From NCBI RefSeq assembly GCF_013426895.1, contig NZ_AP023176.1:2232001-2296000 (forward strand): a stretch of DNA of 64,000 nt, given 5' to 3'. Positions 53,037-62,423 of this stretch are shown here, piece after piece. Source of the stretch: Paraburkholderia largidicola. GTDB taxonomy: Bacteria; Pseudomonadota; Gammaproteobacteria; Burkholderiales; Burkholderiaceae. The notes under the pieces are model-generated. The model did no database searches. It worked only from the letters and a program-made list of their open reading frames with translations, and was not told the origin of the DNA. Each line of letters opens with the position of its first letter. Positions within the stretch are counted from its first letter, which is position 1. The position numbers and the translations under genes were made by a program.

Positions 53037-53083
53037 CGCGGTGCGTTCGCCGTTGAAGCGGCAACGCACCGCGTTATTTTTTG
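53037..53083 (+). terminator. Rho-independent terminator of katG
   Basis: CGCGGTGCGTT (53037-53047) pairs perfectly with AACGCACCGCG (53063-53073), with additional CCG/CGG pairing inside the loop, followed by TTATTTTTT. It begins 30 nt after the katG stop. Confidence 0.93.
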
Positions 53084-53208
53084 CGCACCGCGCATCACGC
53101 GAACTGCAGTGTCTGTTCTGGCGCGATATGAGCGAAAACCCGCACCGCTCGACATCGCTTTCCTGGTCCAGGAAGCCTCGCAAACATGCGCCGAGGCGGC
53201 CACAAAAC

Positions 53209-53237
53209 TTGAAATCGACGATTCGTCCCGCTATACC
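53209..53237 (+). promoter_or_regulatory. Sigma-70-like promoter of the lactate permease gene
   Basis: TTGAAA (53209-53214) and TATACC (53232-53237) with exactly 17 nt between them match the consensus at 5 and 4 of 6 positions, about 100 nt before the start codon. Confidence 0.5.
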
Positions 53238-53335
53238 ACAAGCATTGGTCGGGAATTTGTAAGGATCGAGCGCCGCTGCGGCGCGGGCCGCCCATGGCAG
53301 GACGGGCGTGAATCCCTGGATCAGGAAGGAAAGCC

Positions 53336-55150
53336 ATGTACCAGCAAACCTATAACCCGTTGGGCAATGCATTCCTTTCCACGATCATTGCCGCGATCCC
53401 GATCCTGACGCTGCTGTACTTCATCGCCCTGCACCGCCACCGCGACGCGCAGGGCAACGTGCATCTGGGCATCTCCGCGCCGTATGCGGCGTTTTTCGGC
53501 GTCATCGCCGCGTTCATCATCTCGTGTCTCGTCTTCAGAATGCCGGTGGCGTCGGCCGTTTCCGCGTTTGCGCTCGGCTCGCTTTCCGGCTTTCTCGGCA
53601 TCATCTGGATCGTGCTCGCCGCCATGTTTCTGTACACGATGAGCGTCGTGACAGGCAAGTTCGAGATCGTGAAGGAATCGATCGTCCATATTTCCTTCGA
53701 TCGGCGGCTGCAATGCGTGCTGATCGCTTTTTCGTTCGGCGCGATCATCGAAGGCACGTCGGGCTTCGGCACGCCTGTTGCGATTGCGGGCGCCGTGATG
53801 GTCGGGCTTGGCTTCCGGCCGTTCCAGTCCGCCGTGCTGAATCTGCTGGCGAATACGGCGCCCGTCGCGTGGGGCGCGATCGGCACGCCGATCGTCACGC
53901 TCGCGGCCGTGAGCGAGCTCGATCAGGTCACGCTGTCGGCGATGGCGGGCCATCAATTGCCGTTCGTCTCGGTCCTCGTACCCTTCTGGCTGGTCGCGAC
54001 CTTCGTGAAGATGGAAGGCGGATCGTGGAAAGAAGTCTTCGAAGTCTGGCCCGCGATGCTCTGCGCAGGCGGATCGTTCGCGCTCATGCAGTTCTACGCG
54101 TCGGGCAGCCCCGCGCTGCATCTGATGACGGACGTCGTATCCGGCGTGTTCTCGGTGATCTGCACGGCGTTGTTCCTGCGCTTCGTGTGGCATCCGAAAA
54201 CGCGCTTCCTGCTGCGCGATGAACGCGAAGCGCTCGCGCGCGCCGGCAAGGGCACGACACCCGTCACGGCGGACCGCGGCGAATGGAAGTACCCGTATTC
54301 AGCGGCGGAAACGGTCTATGCGTGGATGCCATGGGTGATCCTGATCGCCTGTTGCGCGCTGTGGGGCGTGCCGGAGTTCAAGAAGCTGCTCAACAACCTG
54401 TTCGCGGGCGTCACGTTTTCGACGACGCTGCTCGGCTCCCCCTTCAAGGGCACGCTGTCGCTGCCCGTCTGGGACATGCCCGCGCTGCACAACCTCGTGC
54501 AACGGATGCCGCCCGTGGTGCCCGCCAACGCCAAAGCGGAAGCAGCGCGCTTCACGATCAACTGGCTGTCGGCGGCGGGCACGGGCGTCTTCGTTGCAGC
54601 GCTGCTGTCGGGTCTCGTGCTGAGGCTGAGCGCCACGCAGTGGAAAGACGCCTTCATTCAAACCATGCGCCGGATGAAAATCCCCGTGCTGGTGATCGCC
54701 CAGGTGCTGGGCCTCGGATTCCTCACACGCTACTCAGGCACCGACGCCGTGCTCGGCCTCGCGTTCACGGGCGCGGGCGTGCTCTACCCGTTCTTCGCGG
54801 CGTTCCTCGGCTGGCTCGGCGTGTTCCTGACGGGCTCCGACACGGCGTCGAACGCGCTGTTCGGCAGCCTGCAGCGCATCACGGCGCAGCAGCTCAATCT
54901 GAACCCGATCCTGATCGTGGCGACCAACTCGACGGGCGGCGTGATGGGCAAGATGATCGACGCGCAGTCCATCATGGTCGCGTGCGCGGCCTGCTACGAC
55001 GACCCGAAGGAGCGCTCATTCGCGCTCGGCCCTATTTTCCGCACGGTATTCTTCCATTCCATTGCCGGCGCCGCGTTAATCGGCGTGATTGCGATGTTGC
55101 AGGCCTATGTTTTCCCCGGGATGATTCCGATCCCGCCTGCCGGCAAATAA
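53336..55150 (+). CDS. lctP: L-lactate permease, LctP family
   Basis: The 604-residue inner-membrane protein with about 13-14 helices imports lactate (and glycolate) with protons. Family motifs include SFGAIIEGTSGFGTPVAIAGA, LNLLANTAPVAWGAIGTPI, FLTRYSGTDAVLGLAFTG and GWLGVFLTGSDTASNALFG. It is about 50 residues longer than the E. coli protein, mainly in loops around 245-280 and 350-410. No lactate dehydrogenase gene is adjacent. It is followed by two GC-rich hairpins and then by phoU. Confidence 0.92.
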   Translation: MYQQTYNPLGNAFLSTIIAAIPILTLLYFIALHRHRDAQGNVHLGISAPYAAFFGVIAAFIISCLVFRMPVASAVSAFALGSLSGFLGIIWIVLAAMFLYTMSVVTGKFEIVKESIVHISFDRRLQCVLIAFSFGAIIEGTSGFGTPVAIAGAVMVGLGFRPFQSAVLNLLANTAPVAWGAIGTPIVTLAAVSELDQVTLSAMAGHQLPFVSVLVPFWLVATFVKMEGGSWKEVFEVWPAMLCAGGSFALMQFYASGSPALHLMTDVVSGVFSVICTALFLRFVWHPKTRFLLRDEREALARAGKGTTPVTADRGEWKYPYSAAETVYAWMPWVILIACCALWGVPEFKKLLNNLFAGVTFSTTLLGSPFKGTLSLPVWDMPALHNLVQRMPPVVPANAKAEAARFTINWLSAAGTGVFVAALLSGLVLRLSATQWKDAFIQTMRRMKIPVLVIAQVLGLGFLTRYSGTDAVLGLAFTGAGVLYPFFAAFLGWLGVFLTGSDTASNALFGSLQRITAQQLNLNPILIVATNSTGGVMGKMIDAQSIMVACAACYDDPKERSFALGPIFRTVFFHSIAGAALIGVIAMLQAYVFPGMIPIPPAGK

Positions 55151-55165
55151 GCCCGTCTTGACCGT

Positions 55166-55230
55166 CTGGCCGTCCTCGAACGGCCAGCAACGCTCCCCTG
55201 CTCCTTCCGGCCCGTTGCCCGCAGGCAACG
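55166..55230 (+). terminator. Two consecutive hairpins after lctP
   Basis: CTGGCCGT (55166-55173)/ACGGCCAG (55180-55187) and CGTTGCC (55213-55219)/GGCAACG (55224-55230) are perfect stems 16 and 63 nt after the stop. Neither has a T-tract, so Rho-independent termination is doubtful. Confidence 0.4.
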
Positions 55231-55391
55231 CGGTCTTGCGCCTTGGTATAACCCCGCTTGCGTGCGCATTTTTGCGCCGTTAACATAAAACGATATATAC
55301 GGTTTTCTACACTGCGGAATACGACGCAGCGTGGCGACAAGCGGAAATACCGCATCACATACATCGAGCCTGTGTGGCAAGGGGGCGCATC

Positions 55392-56099
55392 ATGTCCGAC
55401 AAGCATCTCTCGAGTCAGTTCGACGCCTCGCTCAACATGCTGTCGACCAATCTGCTGGAAATGGGCGGCGTAGTCGAACGGCAAATCACCCGCTGTCTGT
55501 CGTTGCTCGACGCCTATGATCCGGCGCTCGTCGACGACATCCGCGCCAGCGAGCGCGAGCTGAACGCGCTCGAAATCGAAATCGACGAGGAAATCCATCG
55601 CGTGATTGCACGCCGGCAACCGGCTGCGCGCGACCTGCGGCTCTTGATGGCCATGTCGAAGTGCGTCACCAACCTCGAACGCATGGGTGACGAAGCGCGC
55701 AAGATCTCCAAACGCATGCGGCGCATCGACGAACATGGCGGAACACCGCCCATCTCGCTGGTCGAACTGAAGAAGTGCGGTGAACTGGCGTCGACGATCC
55801 TGCATCGGGTGCTCGACGCGTTTGCGCGTATGGACGCCGTGGCCGCCGCGCAGATCGTGCGCGACGACAAGGCCATCGACGAAGTGTTCCGCGCGATCGT
55901 CGAGCGGCTCGCGACGCACATGAACGAGACGCCGCGCACCATTTCGGTCGCGCTCGAATATCTGTTCATCGCGAAGGCGTTGGAGCGCATTGGCGATCAC
56001 GCGAAGAACATCGCCGAATTCGTCGTGTTCGTCGTGAAGGGGCGCGATGTGCGGCACATTCCACTGCGCGAGCTCGAACGCGAGGCATTGACGAACTGA
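55392..56099 (+). CDS. phoU: PhoU-family phosphate-uptake regulator
   Basis: The 235-residue all-helical protein has the duplicated PhoU three-helix bundle. Metal-binding and phosphate-control signatures are visible in each half: CVTNLERMGDEARKISKR (about 96-113) and IAKALERIGDHAKNIAEFVV (about 200-219). PhoU links the Pst phosphate transporter to PhoR signalling. Here no pst or phoBR gene is nearby, so this is an orphan copy. ATG at 55392 follows AAGGGGG; the GTG six codons upstream is less likely. Confidence 0.93.
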   Translation: MSDKHLSSQFDASLNMLSTNLLEMGGVVERQITRCLSLLDAYDPALVDDIRASERELNALEIEIDEEIHRVIARRQPAARDLRLLMAMSKCVTNLERMGDEARKISKRMRRIDEHGGTPPISLVELKKCGELASTILHRVLDAFARMDAVAAAQIVRDDKAIDEVFRAIVERLATHMNETPRTISVALEYLFIAKALERIGDHAKNIAEFVVFVVKGRDVRHIPLRELEREALTN

Positions 56100-56336
56100 G
56101 CGCGCAACGGCACACCGCATTGACACACCGCTTTGACACAAATTAGCGGCGAATCGAAACACCAGGCATCCGCATCATTCACTGTTGCAGATGCCTGTTC
56201 ACGATAGCAAACGCAGCCGCACCAGAACGTGACAGGAAAGCATCGCAGCGCATATGAATAGCTCGAATGCTTTCTTGTCGCGACGTACTGCGTCGACAAG
56301 AATGAGCGCTCAAAGACGACCACTGCGCTCACTCTC

Positions 56337-57146
56337 ATGTCGAAAGCACCCAGCCTGCAACTCGATTCCGCCAAGCTCGCCGACGACTACGATCGTCTCG
56401 GCATCCGCCAGTTCAATCACGGTCTGCAATTGCTCGACGCGCTCGACCTGCGCGAAGGCGAACGCGTGCTCGACATCGGCTGCGGCACGGGCCGACTGAC
56501 GGAAACGGCCGCGCAGCGCGTCGGCGCGCAAGGTGAAGTGCTCGGCATCGATCCGTTGCCGCTGCGCGTCGAGCGCGCGCTGCAACGCGCGCAAGGCCGT
56601 TTCGCGGCGCGCGTCGGCCGTGCCGGGCAACTGGCGGACATCGCCGACGCGCACTTCGACGTCGTCTACCTGAACAGCGTGATTCACTGGATTCCCGACC
56701 AGCAAGAGGCATTGCGCGAAGCATGGCGCGTGCTGAAACCGGGCGGCCGGATCGGCTTCACGACCATGCCCGCAGACGTGCCGCACGACCTGCATCGCGT
56801 GCTGCACGCGCTGATCGCCGACGACCCCGCCTCGCAGCACGCGGAGATCGGCGCGCCGAACAAGCTCACGCGCGACAGCACGGTCACGCTGCTGGCCACC
56901 GTGGGCTTCGAACCCACGCTCAACGAGATCCGCGAGTTCGACGACGCATTCGATAACGTCGACGACGTGCTGTCATTCAGCCGCGCGAGTTCCTTCGGCA
57001 ATTTCCTGTCGTCGCTGCCTGATCCGCACGTCGCGCGTCTGCGTGAGCGCCTCGCCGCCGCGCTCGAAGCGCATCGCGGTCCGCGTGGTCTGCAGCTGAC
57101 GCGCCGCCTGATCTTCACGACGGCTCGCAAACCGCTCGCGCACTGA
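56337..57146 (+). CDS. Class I SAM-dependent methyltransferase
   Basis: The 269-residue protein has motif I VLDIGCGTG at residues 44-52, a motif II acidic segment GEVLGIDPLPLRVERA, motif post-I region with FDVVYLNSVIHWIPDQQEALREAWRVLKPGG (methyltransferase_11/UbiE-like, split over 105-135) and a variable C-terminal part. The substrate is unknown. It lies 71 nt upstream of the sulfonate-type ABC operon on the same strand and could be co-transcribed. A link to organosulfur metabolism is possible but not shown. The start at 56337 has no strong ribosome-binding site. Confidence 0.85.
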   Translation: MSKAPSLQLDSAKLADDYDRLGIRQFNHGLQLLDALDLREGERVLDIGCGTGRLTETAAQRVGAQGEVLGIDPLPLRVERALQRAQGRFAARVGRAGQLADIADAHFDVVYLNSVIHWIPDQQEALREAWRVLKPGGRIGFTTMPADVPHDLHRVLHALIADDPASQHAEIGAPNKLTRDSTVTLLATVGFEPTLNEIREFDDAFDNVDDVLSFSRASSFGNFLSSLPDPHVARLRERLAAALEAHRGPRGLQLTRRLIFTTARKPLAH

Positions 57147-57217
57147 TCGCACCTCGACGGTTCGCTGCCTTCGGCGCCCGCCCTTCATCATTTCTTCCGC
57201 TTGCATTCGCTCATTCA

Positions 57218-58300
57218 ATGGACAACCGATTCCGACGCACCTTCACGCTCGTGAAGTCCGTTCTGCTCGCAACCGCGCTTGCCTTCACGGTGCCGCAGGC
57301 GTATGCCGATAAACCCGCCGTGATCCGCATCGGCGTCGCGCAGCAAGGCGCGGGCGATCCGCCGACGTTCGGCGGTTCGCCCGCCGCGACGGTGCAGCAG
57401 TTGCAACTGCTCGAAAAGGAATTCGCCGCCGACGGCATCAAGGTCGAATGGCTGTTCTTCAAGGGCGCGGGGCCCGCCGTCAACGAAGCGATCGCCGACA
57501 AATCGCTCGACTTCGCGTTTCAGGGCGACCTGCCTTCCGTGCTCGGTCGCGCCAATGGCTTGAAGACGCACATTCTGCTCGAGTCCGGCGTGCGCGTCGG
57601 CGTGAAGATCGCCGTGCCGCCCGATTCGAACGTGCAATCGGTGAAGGACCTCAAAGGCCGGCGCGTATCGATCTTCCGTGGCACCAATCTGCAACTCGTC
57701 GCGGACAACGTGCTCGCCGCCAACCAGCTCGACGAACGCGATCTGCGCGTGATCAATCTCGACTCGGCGAGTTCGCTGGCGGCGTTGTCGTCGAAGGGCA
57801 TCGACGCGTCCGTCAACGACTATCACCTCTACAAGCTGCGCGATCAGGGTCTCGCGAAGATCATCTACGAATCGCAGACGGACGGCCCGCAGTTCACGCG
57901 ACAGTCGCATCTGCTCGTGCTCGACGACTTCGACAAGGCGCATCCCGACGTCGTGCAGCGTGTGGTCAATGCGTTCGTCAAAGGCGCGCAATGGTCATCC
58001 GACGAGGCGAACCGCGACGCGCTCTTCAAGCTGTGGGCGAAGAGCGGCGTCAGCTATGCGTCGTGGCAGGCGGAGTTCGGCAAGGACAGCCTGAAGTCGC
58101 GCAATTCGCCGCTCATCGATCCGTTCATCGTCGCGCGCTACAAGGCCGTGGCAAGCGACGCGCTCAAGCTGAAGCTGATCCGCCAACCCGTCGAAGTCGA
58201 CGGCTGGTTCGAGACGCGCTATCTCGACAACGCACTGCGCACGCAATCGCTCGAGCACTACTGGACGCGTTACGACGCGCAAGGCAAACCGCTGGGTTGA
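57218..58300 (+). CDS. Aliphatic-sulfonate-type ABC transporter substrate-binding protein
   Basis: The 360-residue periplasmic protein has a signal peptide ending AFTVPQAYA and the SsuA/TauA-type (NMT1-like) fold: IRIGVAQQGAGDPPTFGG, VEWLFFKGAGPAVNEAIADKSLDFAFQGDLPSVLGRA in two blocks, and DLKGRRVSIFRGTNLQ. It delivers a sulfonate or sulfone-like substrate to the following permeases. The downstream DszA/NtaA-type monooxygenase supports an organosulfur substrate, though nitrogen chelates or sulfate esters are also possible. Confidence 0.87.
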   Translation: MDNRFRRTFTLVKSVLLATALAFTVPQAYADKPAVIRIGVAQQGAGDPPTFGGSPAATVQQLQLLEKEFAADGIKVEWLFFKGAGPAVNEAIADKSLDFAFQGDLPSVLGRANGLKTHILLESGVRVGVKIAVPPDSNVQSVKDLKGRRVSIFRGTNLQLVADNVLAANQLDERDLRVINLDSASSLAALSSKGIDASVNDYHLYKLRDQGLAKIIYESQTDGPQFTRQSHLLVLDDFDKAHPDVVQRVVNAFVKGAQWSSDEANRDALFKLWAKSGVSYASWQAEFGKDSLKSRNSPLIDPFIVARYKAVASDALKLKLIRQPVEVDGWFETRYLDNALRTQSLEHYWTRYDAQGKPLG

Positions 58301-58311
58301 CGGAGTCCGCG

Positions 58312-59175
58312 ATGAGCAAGGCAATCGATCAGTGGGCCGCCATTACGGAGCGCGCCACCTCGGACCAGGAGCGGGCCAGCGCGGCATCGGAGCAGGCGCA
58401 ACGTCGCGTGCGCGCGGTCGTGTGGCATCTCGCGCCGTGGCTGCTGCCTGCCGTGTTGTTCACGCTATGGAGCATCGGTTGCGCGCGGGGCTGGATTGCG
58501 CCGCAAATTCTTCCGCCGCCGCAACAGGTCTTCGACACACTGTACGACCTTGCGATCAGCGGCGACCTGGCGCGCAACACACTGGTCAGCCTGCAACGCG
58601 TGCTGGTCGGCTTCGGCGTCGGCGCGCTCGCGGGCTTCCTGATCGGTGCTGCGTTGGGTTTGTCGCGCACCGTCGAAGCCTACTTGCTGCCCGCCTTCAA
58701 TGCGCTCGTGCAGATTCCCGTCTTGGGCTGGTTGCCGTTTCTGCTGTTGCTGGTCGGCGTCGGTGAACCGCTCAAGTACATCCTGATCGCGCATGCCGCG
58801 CTCGTGCCCGTCACGTTGAGCACGATGCAAGGCGTGCGCAACACGCCCGCCACGCTCGATGAAGTCGCGCGCGTGTTCGGCTACAACCGCTTGCAGCGCG
58901 TCGTGTACATCGTGCTGCCCGCCGCCGTGCCGACGCTCGCCACGGGCGTGCGTCTCGCGTTCACGAAGGCGTGGCTCGCGCTCGTCGTGGTGGAACTGGT
59001 CGCGTCGTCAGAAGGGCTCGGCTATCTGATCGTGTACGGCCGGCAGCTCTTTCAGCTCGACCTCGTGATGGCTTCCGTCGTGATCGTCGGCGCAATCGGC
59101 TTTGCGATCAACCGCGCACTCGATGCGCTCGAAGCCCGTCTGCGGCGCGGACAACCGTCGGCATTCCGCGAGTGA
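58312..59175 (+). CDS. SsuC/TauC-type ABC transporter permease, subunit 1
   Basis: The 287-residue permease has an N-terminal cytoplasmic stretch, about six membrane helices and the coupling loop LDEVARVFGYNRLQRVVYIVLPAAVPTLATGVR (residues about 183-215, seen as two blocks). ATG at 58312 follows GGAG and lies 11 nt after the binding-protein stop; the long upstream frame overlaps that gene and is rejected. A second, clearly different permease gene follows after 24 nt. Confidence 0.88.
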   Translation: MSKAIDQWAAITERATSDQERASAASEQAQRRVRAVVWHLAPWLLPAVLFTLWSIGCARGWIAPQILPPPQQVFDTLYDLAISGDLARNTLVSLQRVLVGFGVGALAGFLIGAALGLSRTVEAYLLPAFNALVQIPVLGWLPFLLLLVGVGEPLKYILIAHAALVPVTLSTMQGVRNTPATLDEVARVFGYNRLQRVVYIVLPAAVPTLATGVRLAFTKAWLALVVVELVASSEGLGYLIVYGRQLFQLDLVMASVVIVGAIGFAINRALDALEARLRRGQPSAFRE

Positions 59176-59199
59176 ATCATTCGATCGAGGACACAGGTC

Positions 59200-60093
59200 A
59201 TGCCATCCACACGTCCGCTTCCACGTCTCTTTTCGCCGCGCAAAGCCAGCGGACCGCCGCCTTGCAGTTGCGACGCACCCGTCAAGCCCGAGCGTCAGTC
59301 CGCACTCAAACAGCGTCTTTCCGCGTTCAACTGGCGCGGCCTCGTGCTGCCGCTCGCGGCGTTCGCGTTGTGGTGGCTCGTGTCGGCGTTGCATCTCGTC
59401 AAGAGCGGCCTGCTCGTCAGCCCTGCCGATGTTGCGCGCACCGCGTGGCAGCAGATTCAGAGCGGCGCGTTGCTGCGTGCGCTGTCGGCTTCGCTCGCGC
59501 GTGAAGCGAGCGGCTTCGTGATCGGCACGGCGGGCGGCCTGCTGCTCGGCGCAGCGCTCGGCTTCTCGCGCGTCGCCACGCGCCTGATCGGCCCGACGTT
59601 CGACACGTTCAAGCAGATCTCACTGTTTGCATGGATACCGCTGATCTCCGTGTGGTTTGGTCTCGGCGACATGGCGAAAGTCGTATTCCTGTCGCTGGCC
59701 GCGCTGCTGCCCGTCGCCGCGCATACCTGCGACGGCATCCACGCCGTGTCGCCGCGCTATGTCGAAGTCGCGCGCGCGTTTCGCTATTCGCGCCTGCAAA
59801 TGGCCCGCTTCGTAATCCTGCCCGCCGCGCTGCCGTCGATCTTCACGGGTATCTATCTCGCGCTGATCTACTCGTGGCTCGCGACGCTCGGCGCCGAATA
59901 CCTGCTCGTCGCGGGCAGCGGGATCGGCAACACCCTCATCGACGGCAGCGAGCAGTTCAGGATGGATCTGGTGCTGTTCGGCATCATCGTCGTGGGCGTG
60001 ACGGGCTGGGTGCTCAACGCGCTCGCACGCGGCGTCGAACGGCGTGTGCTCGCGCGGCGCACCGGCGTGTCGCGCGAACGCGCCGCTCCATGA
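59200..60093 (+). CDS. SsuC/TauC-type ABC transporter permease, subunit 2
   Basis: The 297-residue permease has a cysteine-containing, Pro-rich cytoplasmic N-terminus (PPPCSCDAP), six helices and the coupling loop YVEVARAFRYSRLQMARFVILPAALPSIFTG. Its sequence differs clearly from subunit 1, so the channel may be a heterodimer, whereas SsuC and TauC systems normally use one permease gene. Its stop overlaps an ATG of the ATPase frame. Confidence 0.88.
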   Translation: MPSTRPLPRLFSPRKASGPPPCSCDAPVKPERQSALKQRLSAFNWRGLVLPLAAFALWWLVSALHLVKSGLLVSPADVARTAWQQIQSGALLRALSASLAREASGFVIGTAGGLLLGAALGFSRVATRLIGPTFDTFKQISLFAWIPLISVWFGLGDMAKVVFLSLAALLPVAAHTCDGIHAVSPRYVEVARAFRYSRLQMARFVILPAALPSIFTGIYLALIYSWLATLGAEYLLVAGSGIGNTLIDGSEQFRMDLVLFGIIVVGVTGWVLNALARGVERRVLARRTGVSRERAAP

Positions 60094-60116
60094 CATCGAC
60101 ATCGAGGAAACCGCAC

Positions 60117-60977
60117 ATGACGACGACCACCGTCTCCGAAGGCATCCGCATCCGCAACGTCAGCAAACGCTATGCGCAGCAGGACGAAGCGAACGGCACC
60201 TTGCTCGTGCTCGACGATATCTCGCTCGATATCGCGCAGGGCGAATTCGTCAGCGTGCTCGGCGCGAGCGGTTGCGGCAAGTCGACGCTGCTGAGGCTCG
60301 TCGCGGGACTCGACAGCGACTATCGCGGCGAGATCCGTGTCGACGGCGAGCGCGTGCGCGACACGTCGCTCGAACGCGGCATCGTGTTTCAGGATCACCG
60401 GCTGTTTCCGTGGCTCACGGCTTCGCAGAACATTCTTGCCGCGTTGCGCAACGCGCCGCTTTCGACGCAGCAAAAGCGCGAAGCGGTTGCCGAGCACGTT
60501 GCGCTCGTCGGTTTGGAAGGCTTCGAGCACGCGTATCCGCATCAGTTGTCCGGCGGCATGGCGCAGCGCGTCGCGATTGCCCGAGGACTCGTGAACCGGC
60601 CGCGCGTGCTGTTGCTCGACGAACCGTTCGGCGCACTCGATGCGCTGACGCGCGGCCGTCTGCAAAACGAATTGCAGCGCATCTGGCAGCACGAACGGAT
60701 CACGATGATTCTCGTCACGCACGACGTCGACGAAGCGATCTATCTGGGCGACCGCGTGGTGACGATGGCGCCGCGCCCAGGCCGCGTAAAGCGTATCGCG
60801 CATGTCGATCTGCCGCGCCCGCGCGAGCGCAGCGATGCCCGCTTCGTACGGCTGCGCGAGCAGATCCTCGCCGATTTCAGCGACCAGCCCGCGCCCGCGG
60901 ATCACACCACGCCTGGCAGCGGTCTGCGTGCCAACGCGCACGAGCCACGCATCACCGAATGGCGCCTGGCGTGGTGA
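60117..60977 (+). CDS. SsuB/TauB-type ABC transporter ATP-binding protein
   Basis: The 286-residue ATPase has Walker A GASGCGKST, Q-loop FQDHRLFPWLTASQNI, signature LSGGMAQRVAIARGL and Walker B RVLLLDEPFGALDALTR, and the SsuB-group VTHDVDEAIYLGDRVV. The ATG at 60117 has GAGGAAA 8 nt upstream; an alternative ATG at 60090 overlaps the permease stop but lacks a ribosome-binding site. It is followed after 37 nt by the flavin monooxygenase gene. Confidence 0.92.
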   Translation: MTTTTVSEGIRIRNVSKRYAQQDEANGTLLVLDDISLDIAQGEFVSVLGASGCGKSTLLRLVAGLDSDYRGEIRVDGERVRDTSLERGIVFQDHRLFPWLTASQNILAALRNAPLSTQQKREAVAEHVALVGLEGFEHAYPHQLSGGMAQRVAIARGLVNRPRVLLLDEPFGALDALTRGRLQNELQRIWQHERITMILVTHDVDEAIYLGDRVVTMAPRPGRVKRIAHVDLPRPRERSDARFVRLREQILADFSDQPAPADHTTPGSGLRANAHEPRITEWRLAW

Positions 60978-61014
60978 AGCCCGAGTTCTTTCGACGTCGA
61001 TCAAGGAAACTACA

Positions 61015-62391
61015 GTGAGCGAAGCACGACACCACCCAAGACAGATCAGCCTCGGCGCCTTCCTGATGGAAACGGGACATCACATCGCCGCATGGCGTCA
61101 CCCCGACACGCACGCGACGGGCGGCCTCGACTTCGCGCACTACGCGCAGCTCGCGCAGATCGCCGAGCGCGCCAAGTTCGACGCAATCTTCTTCGCCGAC
61201 AGCGTCAGCGTGCGCGACACGCATTTGCCTTCGCTGTCGCGCACGGCACGCGCCGATCACTTCGAGCCGTTGACGTTGCTGTCCGCGCTGTCCGTCGTGA
61301 CTTCGCATATCGGCCTCGTCGCCACGGTTTCCACGACGTTCAACGAACCGTACAACGTCGCGCGCAAGTTTGCGTCGCTCGATCATCTGAGCGGTGGCCG
61401 CTCTGGCTGGAATCTCGTCACGTCGAGCACGGAAACGGAGGCGCACAATTTCGGCTTCGACAGGCATCCCGATCACGCGCTGCGCTACGAGCGCGCGAAA
61501 GAATTCCACGACGTGGTGACGGGCCTGTGGGATAGCTGGGACGACGACGCGTTTCTGCGCGACAAGGCGAGCGGCGTCTACTTCGATCCCGACAAGGTGC
61601 ACGTGCTCGATTATCGCGGCAAGCATTTCAAGGTGCGCGGGCCGTTGAATGTCGCGCGCTCGCCGCAAGGGCGCCCCGTCGTGATTCAGGCGGGCGCCTC
61701 CGATGCGGGCAAGGACCTCGCGGCGCAAACGGCCGAAGTGATCTTCGTCGCGCATCAGACGCTCGACGAAGCGAAGCATTTCTATCGCGACGTGAAAAGC
61801 CGGCTTGCGCGCTATGGACGCCGGCCTGAGCATCTGAAGATCATGCCCGGCATTTTCCCCGTGATAGGCAGGACGCAGCAGGAAGCGCAAGACAAGTTCG
61901 ACGCGTTGCAGAACCTGATTCATCCGACGGTCGGATTGCAGTTGCTGTCGAACATGTCGGGTGGCGTCGATCTGTCGAAGTACGACGTCGACGGGCCTGT
62001 GCCTGAATTGCCGGAAACCAATGGCGGCAAGAGCCGTCAGCGACTGCTGCTCGACCTCGCGCGCCGCGACAACCTGACGATACGCCAGCTATATCTGCGC
62101 ATCGCGGGCGCGCGCGGGCATCAGCAGGTGATCGGCACGCCGCAAAGCATCGCGGACCAGTTGCAGCAATGGTTCGAAGAGGAAGGCGCCGACGGCTTCA
62201 ACATCATGTCGCCGTGGCTGCCGGGCGGGCTGAGCGAGTTCGCCGAACTGGTGGTGCCGGAGTTGCAGCGCCGCGGACTGTTTCGCACCGAATACGCGGG
62301 CCGCACGCTGCGCGATCATCTGGGACTGCCGCGCCCGGAGAATCAGTTCTCCACGCAGGCACAATCCGCGCAGGTTGCGCAGACGGCCTGA
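61015..62391 (+). CDS. LLM-class FMN-dependent monooxygenase (NtaA/SnaA/DszA family)
   Basis: The 458-residue TIM-barrel luciferase-like monooxygenase has family blocks LGAFLMETGHHIAAWRHPDT, RAKFDAIFFADSVSVRD, TVSTTFNEPYNVARKFASLDHLSGGRSGWNLVTS in segments, GRPVVIQAGASDAGKDLAAQ and GADGFNIMSPWLPGGLSEF. It uses reduced FMN from a separate reductase to oxidise, for example, sulfones, alkyl sulfides or aminocarboxylates. The GTG start at 61015 is supported by AAGGAAA at 61003-61009. The ABC operon before it and the convergent sulfite dehydrogenase genes suggest desulfonation with release of sulfite. No flavin reductase gene is adjacent. Confidence 0.9.
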   Translation: MSEARHHPRQISLGAFLMETGHHIAAWRHPDTHATGGLDFAHYAQLAQIAERAKFDAIFFADSVSVRDTHLPSLSRTARADHFEPLTLLSALSVVTSHIGLVATVSTTFNEPYNVARKFASLDHLSGGRSGWNLVTSSTETEAHNFGFDRHPDHALRYERAKEFHDVVTGLWDSWDDDAFLRDKASGVYFDPDKVHVLDYRGKHFKVRGPLNVARSPQGRPVVIQAGASDAGKDLAAQTAEVIFVAHQTLDEAKHFYRDVKSRLARYGRRPEHLKIMPGIFPVIGRTQQEAQDKFDALQNLIHPTVGLQLLSNMSGGVDLSKYDVDGPVPELPETNGGKSRQRLLLDLARRDNLTIRQLYLRIAGARGHQQVIGTPQSIADQLQQWFEEEGADGFNIMSPWLPGGLSEFAELVVPELQRRGLFRTEYAGRTLRDHLGLPRPENQFSTQAQSAQVAQTA

Positions 62392-62423
62392 CCGGTTGAT
62401 CCACTCGCGACGGGGCGAAGCGG

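Larger units (their letters stand above)
53008..53335. other. Intergenic region katG to lactate permease
   Basis: 328 nt holding the katG terminator (53037-53083) and a sigma-70-like promoter (53209-53237) for the lactate permease gene. No gene is seen in it. Confidence 0.7.
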
